Below are positions 37,449 to 46,679 of a stretch of DNA of 64,000 bases, in pieces. Under the pieces are notes generated by a model. It searched no databases. It was not told where the DNA came from and saw only the letters and a list, made by a program, of their open reading frames with translations. The first letter of the stretch is position 1. Each line of letters begins with the position of its first letter. The translations under genes were made by a program, and so were the position numbers. This stretch comes from Shewanella oneidensis MR-1 (lineage in GTDB: Bacteria > Pseudomonadota > Gammaproteobacteria > Enterobacterales > Shewanellaceae). The stretch spans positions 3,891,029 through 3,955,028 of the forward strand of contig NC_004347.2 in assembly GCF_000146165.2 (NCBI RefSeq), in the 5' to 3' direction.

Positions 37449-37628
37449 ATGAGTGATAATCTGTTAACGATGGATGAAGTATGCAAACTGTTAGATAAGA
37501 GTCCGGCAACCATTAAACGCTATGCGCGGGAAAACTTGCTTAGCAGTGTCAAAGAGGGTGAGGAATTACGATTCCCCGAAGATGAGGTCAAGCGCTACTT
37601 AGCCTTTTCGCAGCGCTTAGGAAAATAA
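37449..37628 (+). CDS. Small helix-turn-helix protein (HTH_17 / excisionase type)
   Basis: A 59-residue protein reading MSDNLLTMDEVCKLLDKSPA at the start, then TIKRYARENLLSSVKEGEEL, and ending FSQRLGK. This is the winged-helix layout of MerR/excisionase-type DNA-binding domains: a recognition helix SPATIKRYAREN, a GEELRFPEDEVKRYL wing and last helix. A good ribosome site (TTGGAGTG) precedes the ATG. It is too short to be well covered by automatic calls. No integrase or phage gene lies beside it, so it is more likely a host regulator than an excisionase. It lies between the DUF599 gene and the converging cyaB gene. Confidence 0.75.
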   Translation: MSDNLLTMDEVCKLLDKSPATIKRYARENLLSSVKEGEELRFPEDEVKRYLAFSQRLGK

Positions 37629-37694
37629 GTCGTCGTAAATGCCTATTGATGATTCATCCCCAAATGGACTTGGGATGCATCCCCAGCAAAGCGA

Positions 37695-38285
37695 TTATTG
37701 TTGTAAAGCCTGCTGTAATTGCCTGTAGGATAAAAACTCCCGCTGCGACTCATTGAGGCCAAGTTCCGCCGCTAAAGCGACGAGCTGTGCCTCATACACC
37801 GGCAGCATGGCCTCATCATCGGTCATTATCGCCAGTTCAGCAAAGTCACCCAATCCTTCAAGCCTGTCTAAAGTTAAGTGAAATTGCCCTAAAAAATACA
37901 CGCTGCGCCGCTTTTTAATCTCAAGCACACATTGATAACCTAAAGTACGGAGCATACTTTTAGCTTTATTGGCATCAGTGATATTGACCGCTTCACAGCG
38001 ATCTTTCTCGGGTCCTTTTACGATCCAAAGTCGGATCCCTGACGGTTGCATCTCACGAATGCACAGGCTTTTATGCTGCGCCGCTAACGACGCCGAGGGC
38101 GAATCAAAATAGCAGTCATGCTCAAGGTTATCCTCCAGCATTACCTCCGGTGATTTAGCGCTTAGGCGTGCCCAAAAAGCCTCACGGTCTGCGAGCCGAT
38201 ATTTAAGCTCCACCTCAAACTTACCGTTAAAATGGGCGTTAATTTGCGGTGCAAGCTCTGCAGGCATTAAGTTATTCATCAACAA
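37695..38285 (-). CDS. cyaB: Class IV adenylate cyclase / CYTH-domain protein
   Basis: A 196-residue CYTH protein: FEVELKYRLADREAFWARL at residues 23-41 provides the ExExK tunnel motif, followed by DCYFDSPSASLAA, LCIREM, LWIVKGPEKDR, IKKRRSVYFLG and LTLDRLEGLGDFAELA. Class IV cyclases make cyclic AMP from ATP; close relatives hydrolyse thiamine triphosphate, and the two are hard to separate by eye. The place directly downstream of cydDC, as I recall it for cyaB in Shewanella, favours the cyclase. The start is one of several ATGs near 38285. Confidence 0.75.
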   Translation of the reverse strand: MLMNNLMPAELAPQINAHFNGKFEVELKYRLADREAFWARLSAKSPEVMLEDNLEHDCYFDSPSASLAAQHKSLCIREMQPSGIRLWIVKGPEKDRCEAVNITDANKAKSMLRTLGYQCVLEIKKRRSVYFLGQFHLTLDRLEGLGDFAELAIMTDDEAMLPVYEAQLVALAAELGLNESQREFLSYRQLQQALQQ

Positions 38286-38306
38286 TCTCCATTTTTACAG
38301 CCTAGC

Positions 38307-40058
38307 TCAACCTAACCGACGATAGAGCGCCTGATACGCGGCGCACTCCTTGAGCAGACTTTGATGATTTCCCGATGCCATGATTTTGCCCTCAGCCATA
38401 AGGTGGATTTGATCCATCTTTGCCATCGCAGTTAAACGGTGGCTAATCATGAGTAGAGTTTTATCTTTAGCAAATTCAAATAATAAGCTTAAAATTTCAC
38501 GCTCGGTACGTTTATCTAAGCCTTCAGTAGGTTCATCTAACAACAGTAGTGGCGCATCCCTCAGCAGTGCTCTTGCCACCCCGATACGGCGCTGCTCGCC
38601 GCCCGATAACTGCCGTCCGCCTTCGCCAATCCACATATCTAACGGTTTGTCGCCTTTTAGTAAATCACCTAAGCCAACTTGCTGTAAGACGTCGATAAAA
38701 CGCGCATCATTGGCGGTGCGTTTTTGGCCTTCAGGCACGGGCAAAGCAATGGCGAGATTTTCCCGCAGGGTGCCCGCATACAGATAAATACGTTGGCTCA
38801 CTACTGTCATCGCCGATCTTAAGGCGCATTCACTGTAGTCACTCAGTAGATGACCATCAAGGTAAATCTGTCCGCTTTGCGCCTGCCAATCTCGGGTGAT
38901 TAAGGACAATAAACTGGATTTACCACAGCCTGTGGAACCTAATAGCGCCACCTTTTGGCCCGGTTTAATCTCGAGGGATAAGCCCTGCAGCACGTGCTGG
39001 TTTTCGAGATAGCCAAAGTGGATATCGTGGATCTGCAGTCCGCCTGAGATCGCCTTAAGATCTGTATCTGTACTAAAACGAATATCACTTTCTTGCTCAG
39101 TGATTTCGTTAATACGCATCGCCGCCAGCACACAACCGGATAAATGCTGGAAGGCGCCCGCAATCGGCATCATCATTTCCACACAGGCCATAGTGGCAAA
39201 TACCATCAAAGCGAACATCGGGCCGGGAGGCACGGCATCTCCAACGCCATTGGCGGCTAAAAACAACATCATGATAAGCGCAGAGCCCGTTGCGATAATC
39301 AGCATCGCTTGGCTTAAGGCGGTAATATTGGCCATGGCCGTTTGGCTGGCAAATAACGCTTGCTCGGCATCATCAAGTTTTTGCCTATATCTAGCATTGG
39401 CGCCAAATAAACTCAGCTCCGCTTGGCCTTGTAATATATCGAGTAACTGCACTCGATATTGGCGTTTAGTCTCAAGCATATTGCGGCTAGGCGCATGCCC
39501 GAGACGATAAAACAGCAGTGGTAACAGCAACCAAACCAGGATCAAAAATAAGCACAAACTTAAGGCGAGCTTGGCATCAAACCAAGCGAGAAAGAGATAC
39601 AAAAGCCCTGTCATCAGTAAAGATGCCGCCATCGGCGTCAGTAGTCTTAAATACAGATGGTCGAGCGTATCTATATCCGCCACGAGACGATTGAGCATAT
39701 CGGCGCGGCGCAGCCCTTGCAGATTTTTAGCACTTAAAGGAAAGAGTTTTCGCCATGCCCATACCCGCAGTTCAGTTAATAATTTAAAGGTCGCCTCATG
39801 GGTTGCTAGGCGCTCACCGTAACGACTGGCTGTACGGGCAATAGATAAAAATCGCACCCCACCCGCGGGCGTAAAAAAGTTGAAGACTTGGGCGCTAACG
39901 AGGGTCAAACCTGCCACTGCCGTGGCCGATAAAAACCAGCCGGAAAGTGACAACAGCCCAATCCCCGCCATAAGCGTGGTGAGCGTGAGGATTAACCCCA
40001 CGGCCATCATCACCCATTGGTGCGAGAACAGTCGAATAAAGGGAATTAACACTTTCAT
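38307..40058 (-). CDS. cydC: Heterodimeric thiol/heme exporter ABC subunit CydC
   Basis: A 583-residue ABC exporter half: six transmembrane segments over residues 10-300, then an ATPase with Walker A (LLGSTGCGKSSLL), signature (LSGGEQRR) and Walker B (LLLLDEPTEGLDKRT). CydDC pumps cysteine and glutathione to the periplasm and is needed for cytochrome bd assembly. The start overlaps the cydD stop by 4 bases, with AAGGAG before it, so the two subunits are made together. Confidence 0.93.
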   Translation of the reverse strand: MKVLIPFIRLFSHQWVMMAVGLILTLTTLMAGIGLLSLSGWFLSATAVAGLTLVSAQVFNFFTPAGGVRFLSIARTASRYGERLATHEATFKLLTELRVWAWRKLFPLSAKNLQGLRRADMLNRLVADIDTLDHLYLRLLTPMAASLLMTGLLYLFLAWFDAKLALSLCLFLILVWLLLPLLFYRLGHAPSRNMLETKRQYRVQLLDILQGQAELSLFGANARYRQKLDDAEQALFASQTAMANITALSQAMLIIATGSALIMMLFLAANGVGDAVPPGPMFALMVFATMACVEMMMPIAGAFQHLSGCVLAAMRINEITEQESDIRFSTDTDLKAISGGLQIHDIHFGYLENQHVLQGLSLEIKPGQKVALLGSTGCGKSSLLSLITRDWQAQSGQIYLDGHLLSDYSECALRSAMTVVSQRIYLYAGTLRENLAIALPVPEGQKRTANDARFIDVLQQVGLGDLLKGDKPLDMWIGEGGRQLSGGEQRRIGVARALLRDAPLLLLDEPTEGLDKRTEREILSLLFEFAKDKTLLMISHRLTAMAKMDQIHLMAEGKIMASGNHQSLLKECAAYQALYRRLG

Positions 40059-41995
40059 TGCGCCGCTCCTTCGGTTGAATTGGATGTTGGTATTAAGTCA
40101 CTCTGGATATCAACACGGCTCTGCGGCTCAACAGCGGCTAACTCAATATCTGCCACCGATTCGGTATTTTCATGCAACATGGTTTGGAATAATCCTGCCT
40201 GCACAGAGAGAGTCGCAAAATCACCTCGCTGGACAATCAACCCCTTATCCAAGACTAAGATCGACTGCATGCGATCGAGCTGATCTAATCTGTGGGTCAC
40301 CATAATGCACATCTTGCCCGCCATCGCACGGTTCAAGGTGAGTGTGAGGAGCTGCTCACTAACACTGTCTAAACTCGCGGAGGGTTCATCAAGGATAAAC
40401 ACCTGCGACGCCTGTGCTAGTGCCCGCGCCAGTGCAATACGTTGTGCCTGCCCGACGGATAAGGTTGATGATTGTTCACCGATAGCTGTAGCTAAACCAA
40501 GGGGTTGCGTGCGCACAAATTCATGGATATTGGCTTGCTCTAGCAAGTGCCACACTTGCTCGTCTGTGATATTAGGATTGGCTAGGGCTACGTTTTCCCG
40601 CACTGTGCCATGGAATAACTGTGGCTCCTGTCCAAGCCACGCTAACTGGCGCCGCCAATGGGCAAGATCGATGCTTGAGAGTTCAACACCATTAATGAGT
40701 AACTTGCCTTGATAGGGTAAAAATCCTAATAGCGCGTTGAGTAAACTGGTTTTACCTGCGCCACTTGGGCCGACTAAGGCTAAATGTTCCCCCTGTTTTA
40801 GCTCAAAACTGATGGGTCCTAATAAGCGGCTGCCATCGACGCTAAAGACCTCAAGTTCTTGAGCGAGCATGCTTTCAATCTTATCAAGCCTGGTATCACT
40901 CGCAACTGAGTCTGTTGGCTGAGGATCGGGATGCTCAAGCAGCGTCATTAGGGCCTGCGCTGCCCCAATCGCCTGCGCTTTAGCGTGATAATGGGTGCCC
41001 ATATCCCTTAACGGCTGATAAAACTCAGGCGCTAAAATGAGGATAAACAAACCGACAAACAGGCTAAAAGGTAATCCTTCATTAGCATTTGGCCCAACAT
41101 GGGCGTGCATGCCATAGTAGCCAAAATCGAGGTGACCTAAGTAACTAAAACCAAAGTAAACCGCTAATACCGCAATCGACACCGCCGCAAAAAACTCCAG
41201 CACCGCCGAGCTTAAAAAGGCCATACGCAGCACCGACATGGTTCGGCTACGAAACTCCTCCGATGCCTTTTCGATCACCTTCAGCTCAGCATCGCCTCGA
41301 TTGAATAGCTTTAAGGTCGCAAGCCCTTTTAATCTGTCCATAAAACGGCCACTTAATCGAGCTAAGGCATTGAAGTTTTTGCGATTGGCATCGGCGGCGC
41401 CCATACCAACTAAAATCATAAACAGCGGAATTAATGGGGCCGTTAACAGTAAAATTAACCCCGCCGCCCAGTTGATAGGAAAAACAGCGATCAAAATCAG
41501 CAATGGGATCACGCCCGCCAGCGTCATTTGCGGAAGATAACGAGCATAAAAGTCTTGTAAATCTTCAACTTGCTCTAACACTATGCTTGCCCAACTGCCA
41601 GCGGGTTTGCCTTTAATAAACGCAGGACCAAGCCGAGTTAACTTATCCATTACTGCACTGCGAATATGTTGACGCAAACGCCTACCCGCTTCAAAACTGG
41701 TGCGCTCACGGGCATAGGCTAGCCCTGCTCGCAGCAACATTAAGCCAATCAGAGCCATAAGATGTGGCAGATAATCACTTGCGCCGATAGTCGACTGAGC
41801 GCTATCGGCGCCGAATCCGAGCAATCCATTACCAATAATCACACCATCGAGAAGAGTGGCAATTAAATAAGCCTGCACGATCAATGCAATAGCACTTAAT
41901 ATTCCACACCAGACCGAGAGTTTAAGAAACCAGCCACAGGCCTTTTTTTGAGACTTGAGCCAAACGAGAAGGGACTTTTCTAACGACTTATCCAT
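40055..41995 (-). CDS. cydD: Heterodimeric thiol/heme exporter ABC subunit CydD
   Basis: A 646-residue ABC exporter half with six transmembrane segments (residues 20-330) and an ATPase with Walker A (LVGPSGAGKTSLL), a degenerate signature (LSVGQAQRIALARA) and Walker B (VFILDEPSASLD). The C terminus extends about 40 residues past the usual end. The ATG at 41993-41995 (MDKSLEKSLL) follows GGAG; the longer frame to 42121 adds residues unlike the family. It starts the cydD-cydC-cyaB run. The cydAB genes are not in the window. Confidence 0.93.
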   Translation of the reverse strand: MDKSLEKSLLVWLKSQKKACGWFLKLSVWCGILSAIALIVQAYLIATLLDGVIIGNGLLGFGADSAQSTIGASDYLPHLMALIGLMLLRAGLAYARERTSFEAGRRLRQHIRSAVMDKLTRLGPAFIKGKPAGSWASIVLEQVEDLQDFYARYLPQMTLAGVIPLLILIAVFPINWAAGLILLLTAPLIPLFMILVGMGAADANRKNFNALARLSGRFMDRLKGLATLKLFNRGDAELKVIEKASEEFRSRTMSVLRMAFLSSAVLEFFAAVSIAVLAVYFGFSYLGHLDFGYYGMHAHVGPNANEGLPFSLFVGLFILILAPEFYQPLRDMGTHYHAKAQAIGAAQALMTLLEHPDPQPTDSVASDTRLDKIESMLAQELEVFSVDGSRLLGPISFELKQGEHLALVGPSGAGKTSLLNALLGFLPYQGKLLINGVELSSIDLAHWRRQLAWLGQEPQLFHGTVRENVALANPNITDEQVWHLLEQANIHEFVRTQPLGLATAIGEQSSTLSVGQAQRIALARALAQASQVFILDEPSASLDSVSEQLLTLTLNRAMAGKMCIMVTHRLDQLDRMQSILVLDKGLIVQRGDFATLSVQAGLFQTMLHENTESVADIELAAVEPQSRVDIQSDLIPTSNSTEGAAQ

Positions 41996-42386
41996 GGTGC
42001 TCCAACAAAAACCAGCAAAGCAGTAGATTGTAGAAATAGGCTTAACGCAAACAAATCCTATGTGAAAGACTTGCAACAAACGAAAAGGTTCGATAGGGAC
42101 GCAGTATCGCAGGCATCCCAAGCAGATGAAACCTTGGACGTATCTTTTGCCAAAAGATTCACAAAAATGCGATGCTGATCAATAAATTCTGATTTAGCTC
42201 GTCAGTAAAAACCGCTACCACTGAGTGCCGCTTAACGGTAAGCCTGTTTTGTAGCTTATACGCTGGCAATCAATATTCGGATCGTTATAGGACTTTCACC
42301 CCTTAGTTAACCCAGAACATAACCGCCCTAGCCATTTGGCGCTGACTTAGATAGCATAGAAATATTTTTCAAGGAGTTAGATAATA
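41996..42386. other. Divergent promoter region of cydD and the pilin gene
   Basis: 390 bp with no reading frame. On the cydD side, 42169-42182 reads TTGATCAGCATCGC on the reverse strand, matching 8 of 10 fixed positions of an FNR/EtrA site (TTGAT-N4-ATCAA). This suits oxygen control of cytochrome bd maturation, but the match is imperfect. The pilin gene has AAGGAG 10 bases before its ATG. Confidence 0.4.
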
Positions 42387-42905
42387 ATGACAAATAAAAA
42401 TGCGGGTTTTACCTTAATTGAACTTGTTGTGGTAATTATTATTTTAGGGATTTTAGCTGTCGTTGCTGCACCCAAATTTATTAATTTACAATCAGATGCC
42501 TATAAAAGTCAGTTATCAGGCGCCTTTGCCTCAATGAAATCTGCGGTCACCTTATTCAAAGCAAAATCAGAAATCGCCAATACGGGCCCCTCAAATCGTG
42601 TGGTTTTTGATGGTATTCGGGGGGAGAATTACCAGCCATGGGCCGCGAGCAGTAACGGTACTTTGCCAAGTGCCGGTTACACAACACCCCCTGAAATTTT
42701 TAATGCCGCTGGGCTTAATGTTAACGACTGGGCCTACCGTATCTACACTTCAAGCGGTACTTATGAAGTCATTGCAACCCCCAAGAAAAAATTAAATCTT
42801 GCTACGCCCACGCAAGCCGAAGTTGCTGCAACCAACTGTTATATTGATTATAAATGGGAAACGGCTGGCGTACCTACCTATACAAAGGTTGATACAGGCT
42901 GCTAA
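42387..42905 (+). CDS. Type IV pilin-like protein (prepilin), orphan
   Basis: A 172-residue prepilin with a six-residue leader ending in glycine and the classic GFTLIELVVVIIILGILAVV segment with Glu5 of the mature form, followed by APKFINLQSDA, a pattern typical of MSHA pilins. Two cysteines near the C terminus (NCYIDY and DTGC) can form the pilin disulphide loop. It is processed by prepilin peptidase at the inner membrane. No assembly genes are nearby, so it must use machinery encoded elsewhere. It could be a minor or alternative MSHA-type pilin. Confidence 0.85.
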   Translation: MTNKNAGFTLIELVVVIIILGILAVVAAPKFINLQSDAYKSQLSGAFASMKSAVTLFKAKSEIANTGPSNRVVFDGIRGENYQPWAASSNGTLPSAGYTTPPEIFNAAGLNVNDWAYRIYTSSGTYEVIATPKKKLNLATPTQAEVAATNCYIDYKWETAGVPTYTKVDTGC

Positions 42906-42910
42906 AAAGA

Positions 42911-42951
42911 AAGGCTGATGTTTTGCACAAAGGTCAAAACGTCAGCCTTGT
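42911..42951. terminator. Hairpin between the pilin and DUF3626 genes
   Basis: AAGGCTGA ... TCAGCCTT with an inner GTTTTG/CAAAAC pairing lies between two converging genes. The T run is poor on both sides. Confidence 0.6.
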
Positions 42952-42988
42952 AATCAAGCGGATGTAATTCGCAATAAAATCTTTCGCT

Positions 42989-44038
42989 CTAAGGCTGGAG
43001 CCCACCATACTTTACCAATACATGCCAAAGTAGCTTGAGTTCATGGGCCACTTGAGCACGATTACCTCGATCCCGCCAATGCTGTGGTGAATGATATAAA
43101 TCCCGTGCAGCAACCCCAATGGCATAGGCATCAACACTGTCATCGATGGCAATACGCTCGGCCAGCGAGGGCATGGTCGGCCCGCGGAAATCACTGGGGA
43201 TCTGCGCCGTGTGCAAGCTAAAACCATTATGGTATTGCAGCTCAATATCGTAACGATCACAGAGCTTACTTAAGGTCGCACCGATTTCAGTCCCTTTAAA
43301 ACTCGGATCGGCCACCAGCATGGCAATATCTTCATCGAGTGACACGTCACCGTGAATTTGCGCTTCGATATAATGATCAAGATTGGCCGACATCGGGCGT
43401 TCAAAGCGGGTAAGCAATGACGAATTAAGCTGATGCGCCAAATAATGGATCACATTGAGAGGCTTAAAGTCCGCTTTACCCAAGGCATAGTGGCGCTCAA
43501 AACTCTCAGTAAGCAGTGCCGCTAATACATCATCAAAACAGGATAATGTACCCCTTTCCTTGGGATTGCGGTACGAATCAAGGTAAGTAAAGGTCGAACG
43601 CGTGAGCAATTGTGAGTGGGTCAACAAATAACAACTGCCAAAACGGGGAGCTGGGCCATCCTGCCACATGCCTAAATCTAAGGCGCCATACTTAGGACGG
43701 GATCTGGTTCCCTTATATACATCACCAAATAGCTGATTTTCCCAATGATCCCTTGGTCCACCCAGCTCTGGTGATAACTGCCCATTGGAAATATGGGTCT
43801 CAAATTGACTACGGTATTGGCCATCACGCAGCAACCCTTCGGCCACCGTTAGGCCTCTGCTGTCGATTCTATCGGGATGAAAATGCAGCGCTACACGGCC
43901 ACACTGAAATAATTGCCTGAGTGCTAACTGCATCTCCTGCATAGGGATATTCGACATCTGTTGCACGTTTTTAATCACAGCCACGGCCTGCTCACTTCGC
44001 CCACGAGCTAGGCGTTCAATATGCTGTATTGCTGTCAT
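42989..44038 (-). CDS. DUF3626-domain protein
   Basis: A 349-residue soluble protein. Conserved blocks of DUF3626 seen here are VALHFHPDRIDSRGLTVAEG, LLRDGQYRSQFETHISNG, KYGALDLGMWQDGPAPRFGS and HYLAHQLNSSLL. The function is not known. The ATG at 44036-44038 follows AGGTGG; the frame to 44128 adds an odd stretch. It faces the orphan pilin gene. Confidence 0.82.
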   Translation of the reverse strand: MTAIQHIERLARGRSEQAVAVIKNVQQMSNIPMQEMQLALRQLFQCGRVALHFHPDRIDSRGLTVAEGLLRDGQYRSQFETHISNGQLSPELGGPRDHWENQLFGDVYKGTRSRPKYGALDLGMWQDGPAPRFGSCYLLTHSQLLTRSTFTYLDSYRNPKERGTLSCFDDVLAALLTESFERHYALGKADFKPLNVIHYLAHQLNSSLLTRFERPMSANLDHYIEAQIHGDVSLDEDIAMLVADPSFKGTEIGATLSKLCDRYDIELQYHNGFSLHTAQIPSDFRGPTMPSLAERIAIDDSVDAYAIGVAARDLYHSPQHWRDRGNRAQVAHELKLLWHVLVKYGGLQP

Positions 44039-44445
44039 AATCCACCTGTCATGAGGCGTTAATATTCCTAAGAAGAACCAGCCTAAGAATTCAATGGTGC
44101 AGAATTCAACCTGCAAACGGGAAAACATCCCGCGATGTCTTCACTTATTCTGTTTATGCGCATGTCTCGCCAACACTTTAGCAACCTATTGAGGAGACTT
44201 GTTAATTTTACCCCAAGTGAAGTTACTTAGAAGCAATCAAATTAACATAAGCGTGATCTTTCGCCAAATACTGAACAAGATACTGATAGGTCGATAAATT
44301 AGCCACAGTGGCATAGGTTTTTTAAGCCTTTATACAACAAAATGCTTTCAGTCGTAGCACTGAGGCCCCTGTTACTGTAAGCTGCACGCCCGCCAATCAG
44401 GCTATACCAAAGCAACGATGCGATGTTGCCACAAGAGATCCATTA
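44039..44445. other. Divergent region ahead of DUF3626 and rhlE
   Basis: About 400 bp without a convincing frame. A long leader for rhlE is possible, as for many cold-responsive RNA helicase genes, but I see no specific structure that proves it. The last bases (AGAGATCC) give rhlE a modest ribosome site. Confidence 0.35.
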
Positions 44446-46053
44446 ATGAGTTTTTCCGCCTTAGGTTTATCCGCACCACTTCAAAAAGCTGTGTCCGAAC
44501 AGGGCTATGACACGCCATCTCCAATCCAAGCTCAGGCTATTCCAGCTGTGCTAACGGGCAAAGACGTCATGGCAGCGGCCCAAACTGGGACAGGAAAAAC
44601 TGCAGGTTTTACGCTGCCATTACTGGAATTACTCGCTAAAGGCCACAAAGCCAAGTCAGGACAAACCCGCGCCTTAGTCTTAACACCTACGAGGGAACTG
44701 GCGGCACAAGTTGGCGAAAGTGTTGAAACCTATGGTAAATATCTACCGCTGCGTTCCGCTGTAGTATTTGGTGGTGTACCCATCAACCCACAAATCAATA
44801 AATTACGCCATGGTGTTGATGTGCTAGTTGCCACACCTGGGCGACTATTAGATCTTGTGCAGCAAAATGCGGTGAAGTTTAATCAACTCGAAATCTTAGT
44901 GCTCGACGAAGCGGACCGTATGTTGGATATGGGCTTTATCCGCGATATCAAAAAGATCCTTGCACTCTTGCCCGCAAAGCGACAAAACCTGATGTTTTCT
45001 GCCACCTTCTCCGATGAGATCCGTGAGCTTGCAAAAGGATTAGTTAATCATCCGGTTGAGATTTCCGTCACGCCGCGCAATGCAGCTGCAACCACGGTTA
45101 AGCAATGGATTTGTCCCGTCGATAAAACGCAAAAATCAGCCTTGCTGATCCAACTCATCAAGCAGGAAAACTGGCAGCAAGTGTTAGTGTTTTCACGCAC
45201 CAAACATGGCGCGAATCGGCTCGCTAAGAGCCTTATCCAAGCCGAGATCAGTGCTGCTGCAATCCACGGTAATAAAAGCCAAGGTGCCCGTACTAAAGCC
45301 CTCGCCGACTTTAAAAGCGGTGAAGTTCGCGTATTGGTTGCGACCGATATTGCCGCTCGCGGTTTAGATATCGATCAATTACCACAGGTCGTAAACTTCG
45401 ATTTACCTAACGTGCCTGAAGATTATGTGCATCGCATTGGCCGTACAGGGCGTGCTGGCGCCACAGGCCAAGCCGTTTCCTTAGTCAGCAGCGAAGAAAT
45501 TAAACTGCTTAAAGATATTGAGCGATTAATTAATCGCGTGCTCGAGCGCCAAGAAGTTGAAGGTTTTAGCCCTGTACATGCATTGCCAGAGACAACACTC
45601 AATCCCCAAGGCAAAGATACCAAAGTTAAAGCCGTGGCAAATCATCGTAAGCACCGCAGCGCAGGAAAACCTGCACCACGGTCTGGTTCTGGCCGTGATA
45701 CGCAAGGCAATCGAGAAAACAGCCAGAGGCAGAACAGCGCATCATCTCGCAACAGCAATGAACATAATAATACCGAGGCAGCAGTTGCGCGCTCGCCAAA
45801 ACCAAAAAGTAAGCATCCTCAGCGCGATGGCGGCACCGCTAACAGTGCAACGGCGGGGAACAATGCTAAAGCGAAACCGCATTCAGGTGCACAGCAACGT
45901 AGCCATGCAGAACGAAGCGAAAAATCAAACAATGATGGACGCCGCCAAGAGCAACCCAAAGGCCGCAATCCGCAAAGTGCAAAACCTGCTTCGAATCAGC
46001 CGAAACAGCACTCACATCGCGCCGATAACCGCCCGAATAGTGTCAAGCCTTAA
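44446..46053 (+). CDS. rhlE: DEAD-box ATP-dependent RNA helicase RhlE
   Basis: A 535-residue helicase. The core covers residues 1-375 with the Q motif ([14 protein letters not shown]), motif I AQTGTGKT, Ia [26 protein letters not shown] and [12 protein letters not shown]. The last 150 residues are a low-complexity basic tail rich in Asn, Lys, Ser, Arg and Gln, typical of RhlE-type RNA-binding tails. It acts in RNA unwinding for ribosome assembly or decay, often in the cold. A terminator follows. Confidence 0.93.
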   Translation: MSFSALGLSAPLQKAVSEQGYDTPSPIQAQAIPAVLTGKDVMAAAQTGTGKTAGFTLPLLELLAKGHKAKSGQTRALVLTPTRELAAQVGESVETYGKYLPLRSAVVFGGVPINPQINKLRHGVDVLVATPGRLLDLVQQNAVKFNQLEILVLDEADRMLDMGFIRDIKKILALLPAKRQNLMFSATFSDEIRELAKGLVNHPVEISVTPRNAAATTVKQWICPVDKTQKSALLIQLIKQENWQQVLVFSRTKHGANRLAKSLIQAEISAAAIHGNKSQGARTKALADFKSGEVRVLVATDIAARGLDIDQLPQVVNFDLPNVPEDYVHRIGRTGRAGATGQAVSLVSSEEIKLLKDIERLINRVLERQEVEGFSPVHALPETTLNPQGKDTKVKAVANHRKHRSAGKPAPRSGSGRDTQGNRENSQRQNSASSRNSNEHNNTEAAVARSPKPKSKHPQRDGGTANSATAGNNAKAKPHSGAQQRSHAERSEKSNNDGRRQEQPKGRNPQSAKPASNQPKQHSHRADNRPNSVKP

Positions 46054-46108
46054 TCGCGTTAAGTCATAGTCGCGTTAAGCTTTAGCCAGTTATCCTAAAA
46101 TGCACAAT

Positions 46109-46145
46109 AAAAATGCCCAGAGCCTAAGCGCTGGGCATTTTTATT
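46109..46145 (+). terminator. rhlE terminator
   Basis: AAATGCCCAGAGC / GCGCTGGGCATTT with a CTAA loop and a T run. Confidence 0.92.
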
Positions 46146-46679
46146 TTGCTAAACAAATTGATAGCGATAGTACTAAATCCCTAGACAGGGAATCTTATAC
46201 CCAAAAGCAAAATGACTTAGTCGTCAGATGTGCTGGATGAATTGGTCATTGTTTCCCCAGTGACATGCCACCTATTTATTTAACAAGAGTTGTCCACAGA
46301 GGCTTGCGGCATCTGCTGCATATGGCTCTTGATTACAAGAATCGAATGTCGCGATCACATGGCCGATGATGTTCCTAGCATCATAGTGGCATTTCCCATA
46401 TCCCTATGAGTCAGATGTGAAAAAGCGGCCGTACCGCCAACGGTCACTGTTGCAACAATGGCAATTCTAACTATCCTCTAGCGGTTCGTTCAGCTAAAAA
46501 GATATTGCCCCAAAACTTGTTGTTAGCTCATCACCTGGCATCTTCAGCAAGGTTGAAGATGCCCTAAATTTTCTCATGATTTTCGGTAAGACATGGAGTT
46601 GTTACAACTATGAACCCGCTACAAGAGCGGGTTTTCTGTATACATATTTAAAGATAAATATAATCTCGTAGATAAGAGG
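46146..46679 (-). other. Intergenic region with a possible decayed small gene
   Basis: On the reverse strand near 46480-46410 a frame reads RIAIVATVTVGGTAAFSHL, signal-peptide-like, and just downstream in another frame a segment reads YDARNIIGHVIATFDSCNQE and continues to a stop near 46279. They look like two halves of one small exported protein broken by a frameshift. No start codon is seen. No family is recognised. Confidence 0.3.

Noticed and set aside
45557..46069. 170-residue frame at the end of rhlE
   Set aside because: It is an out-of-frame shadow of the basic tail of RhlE.
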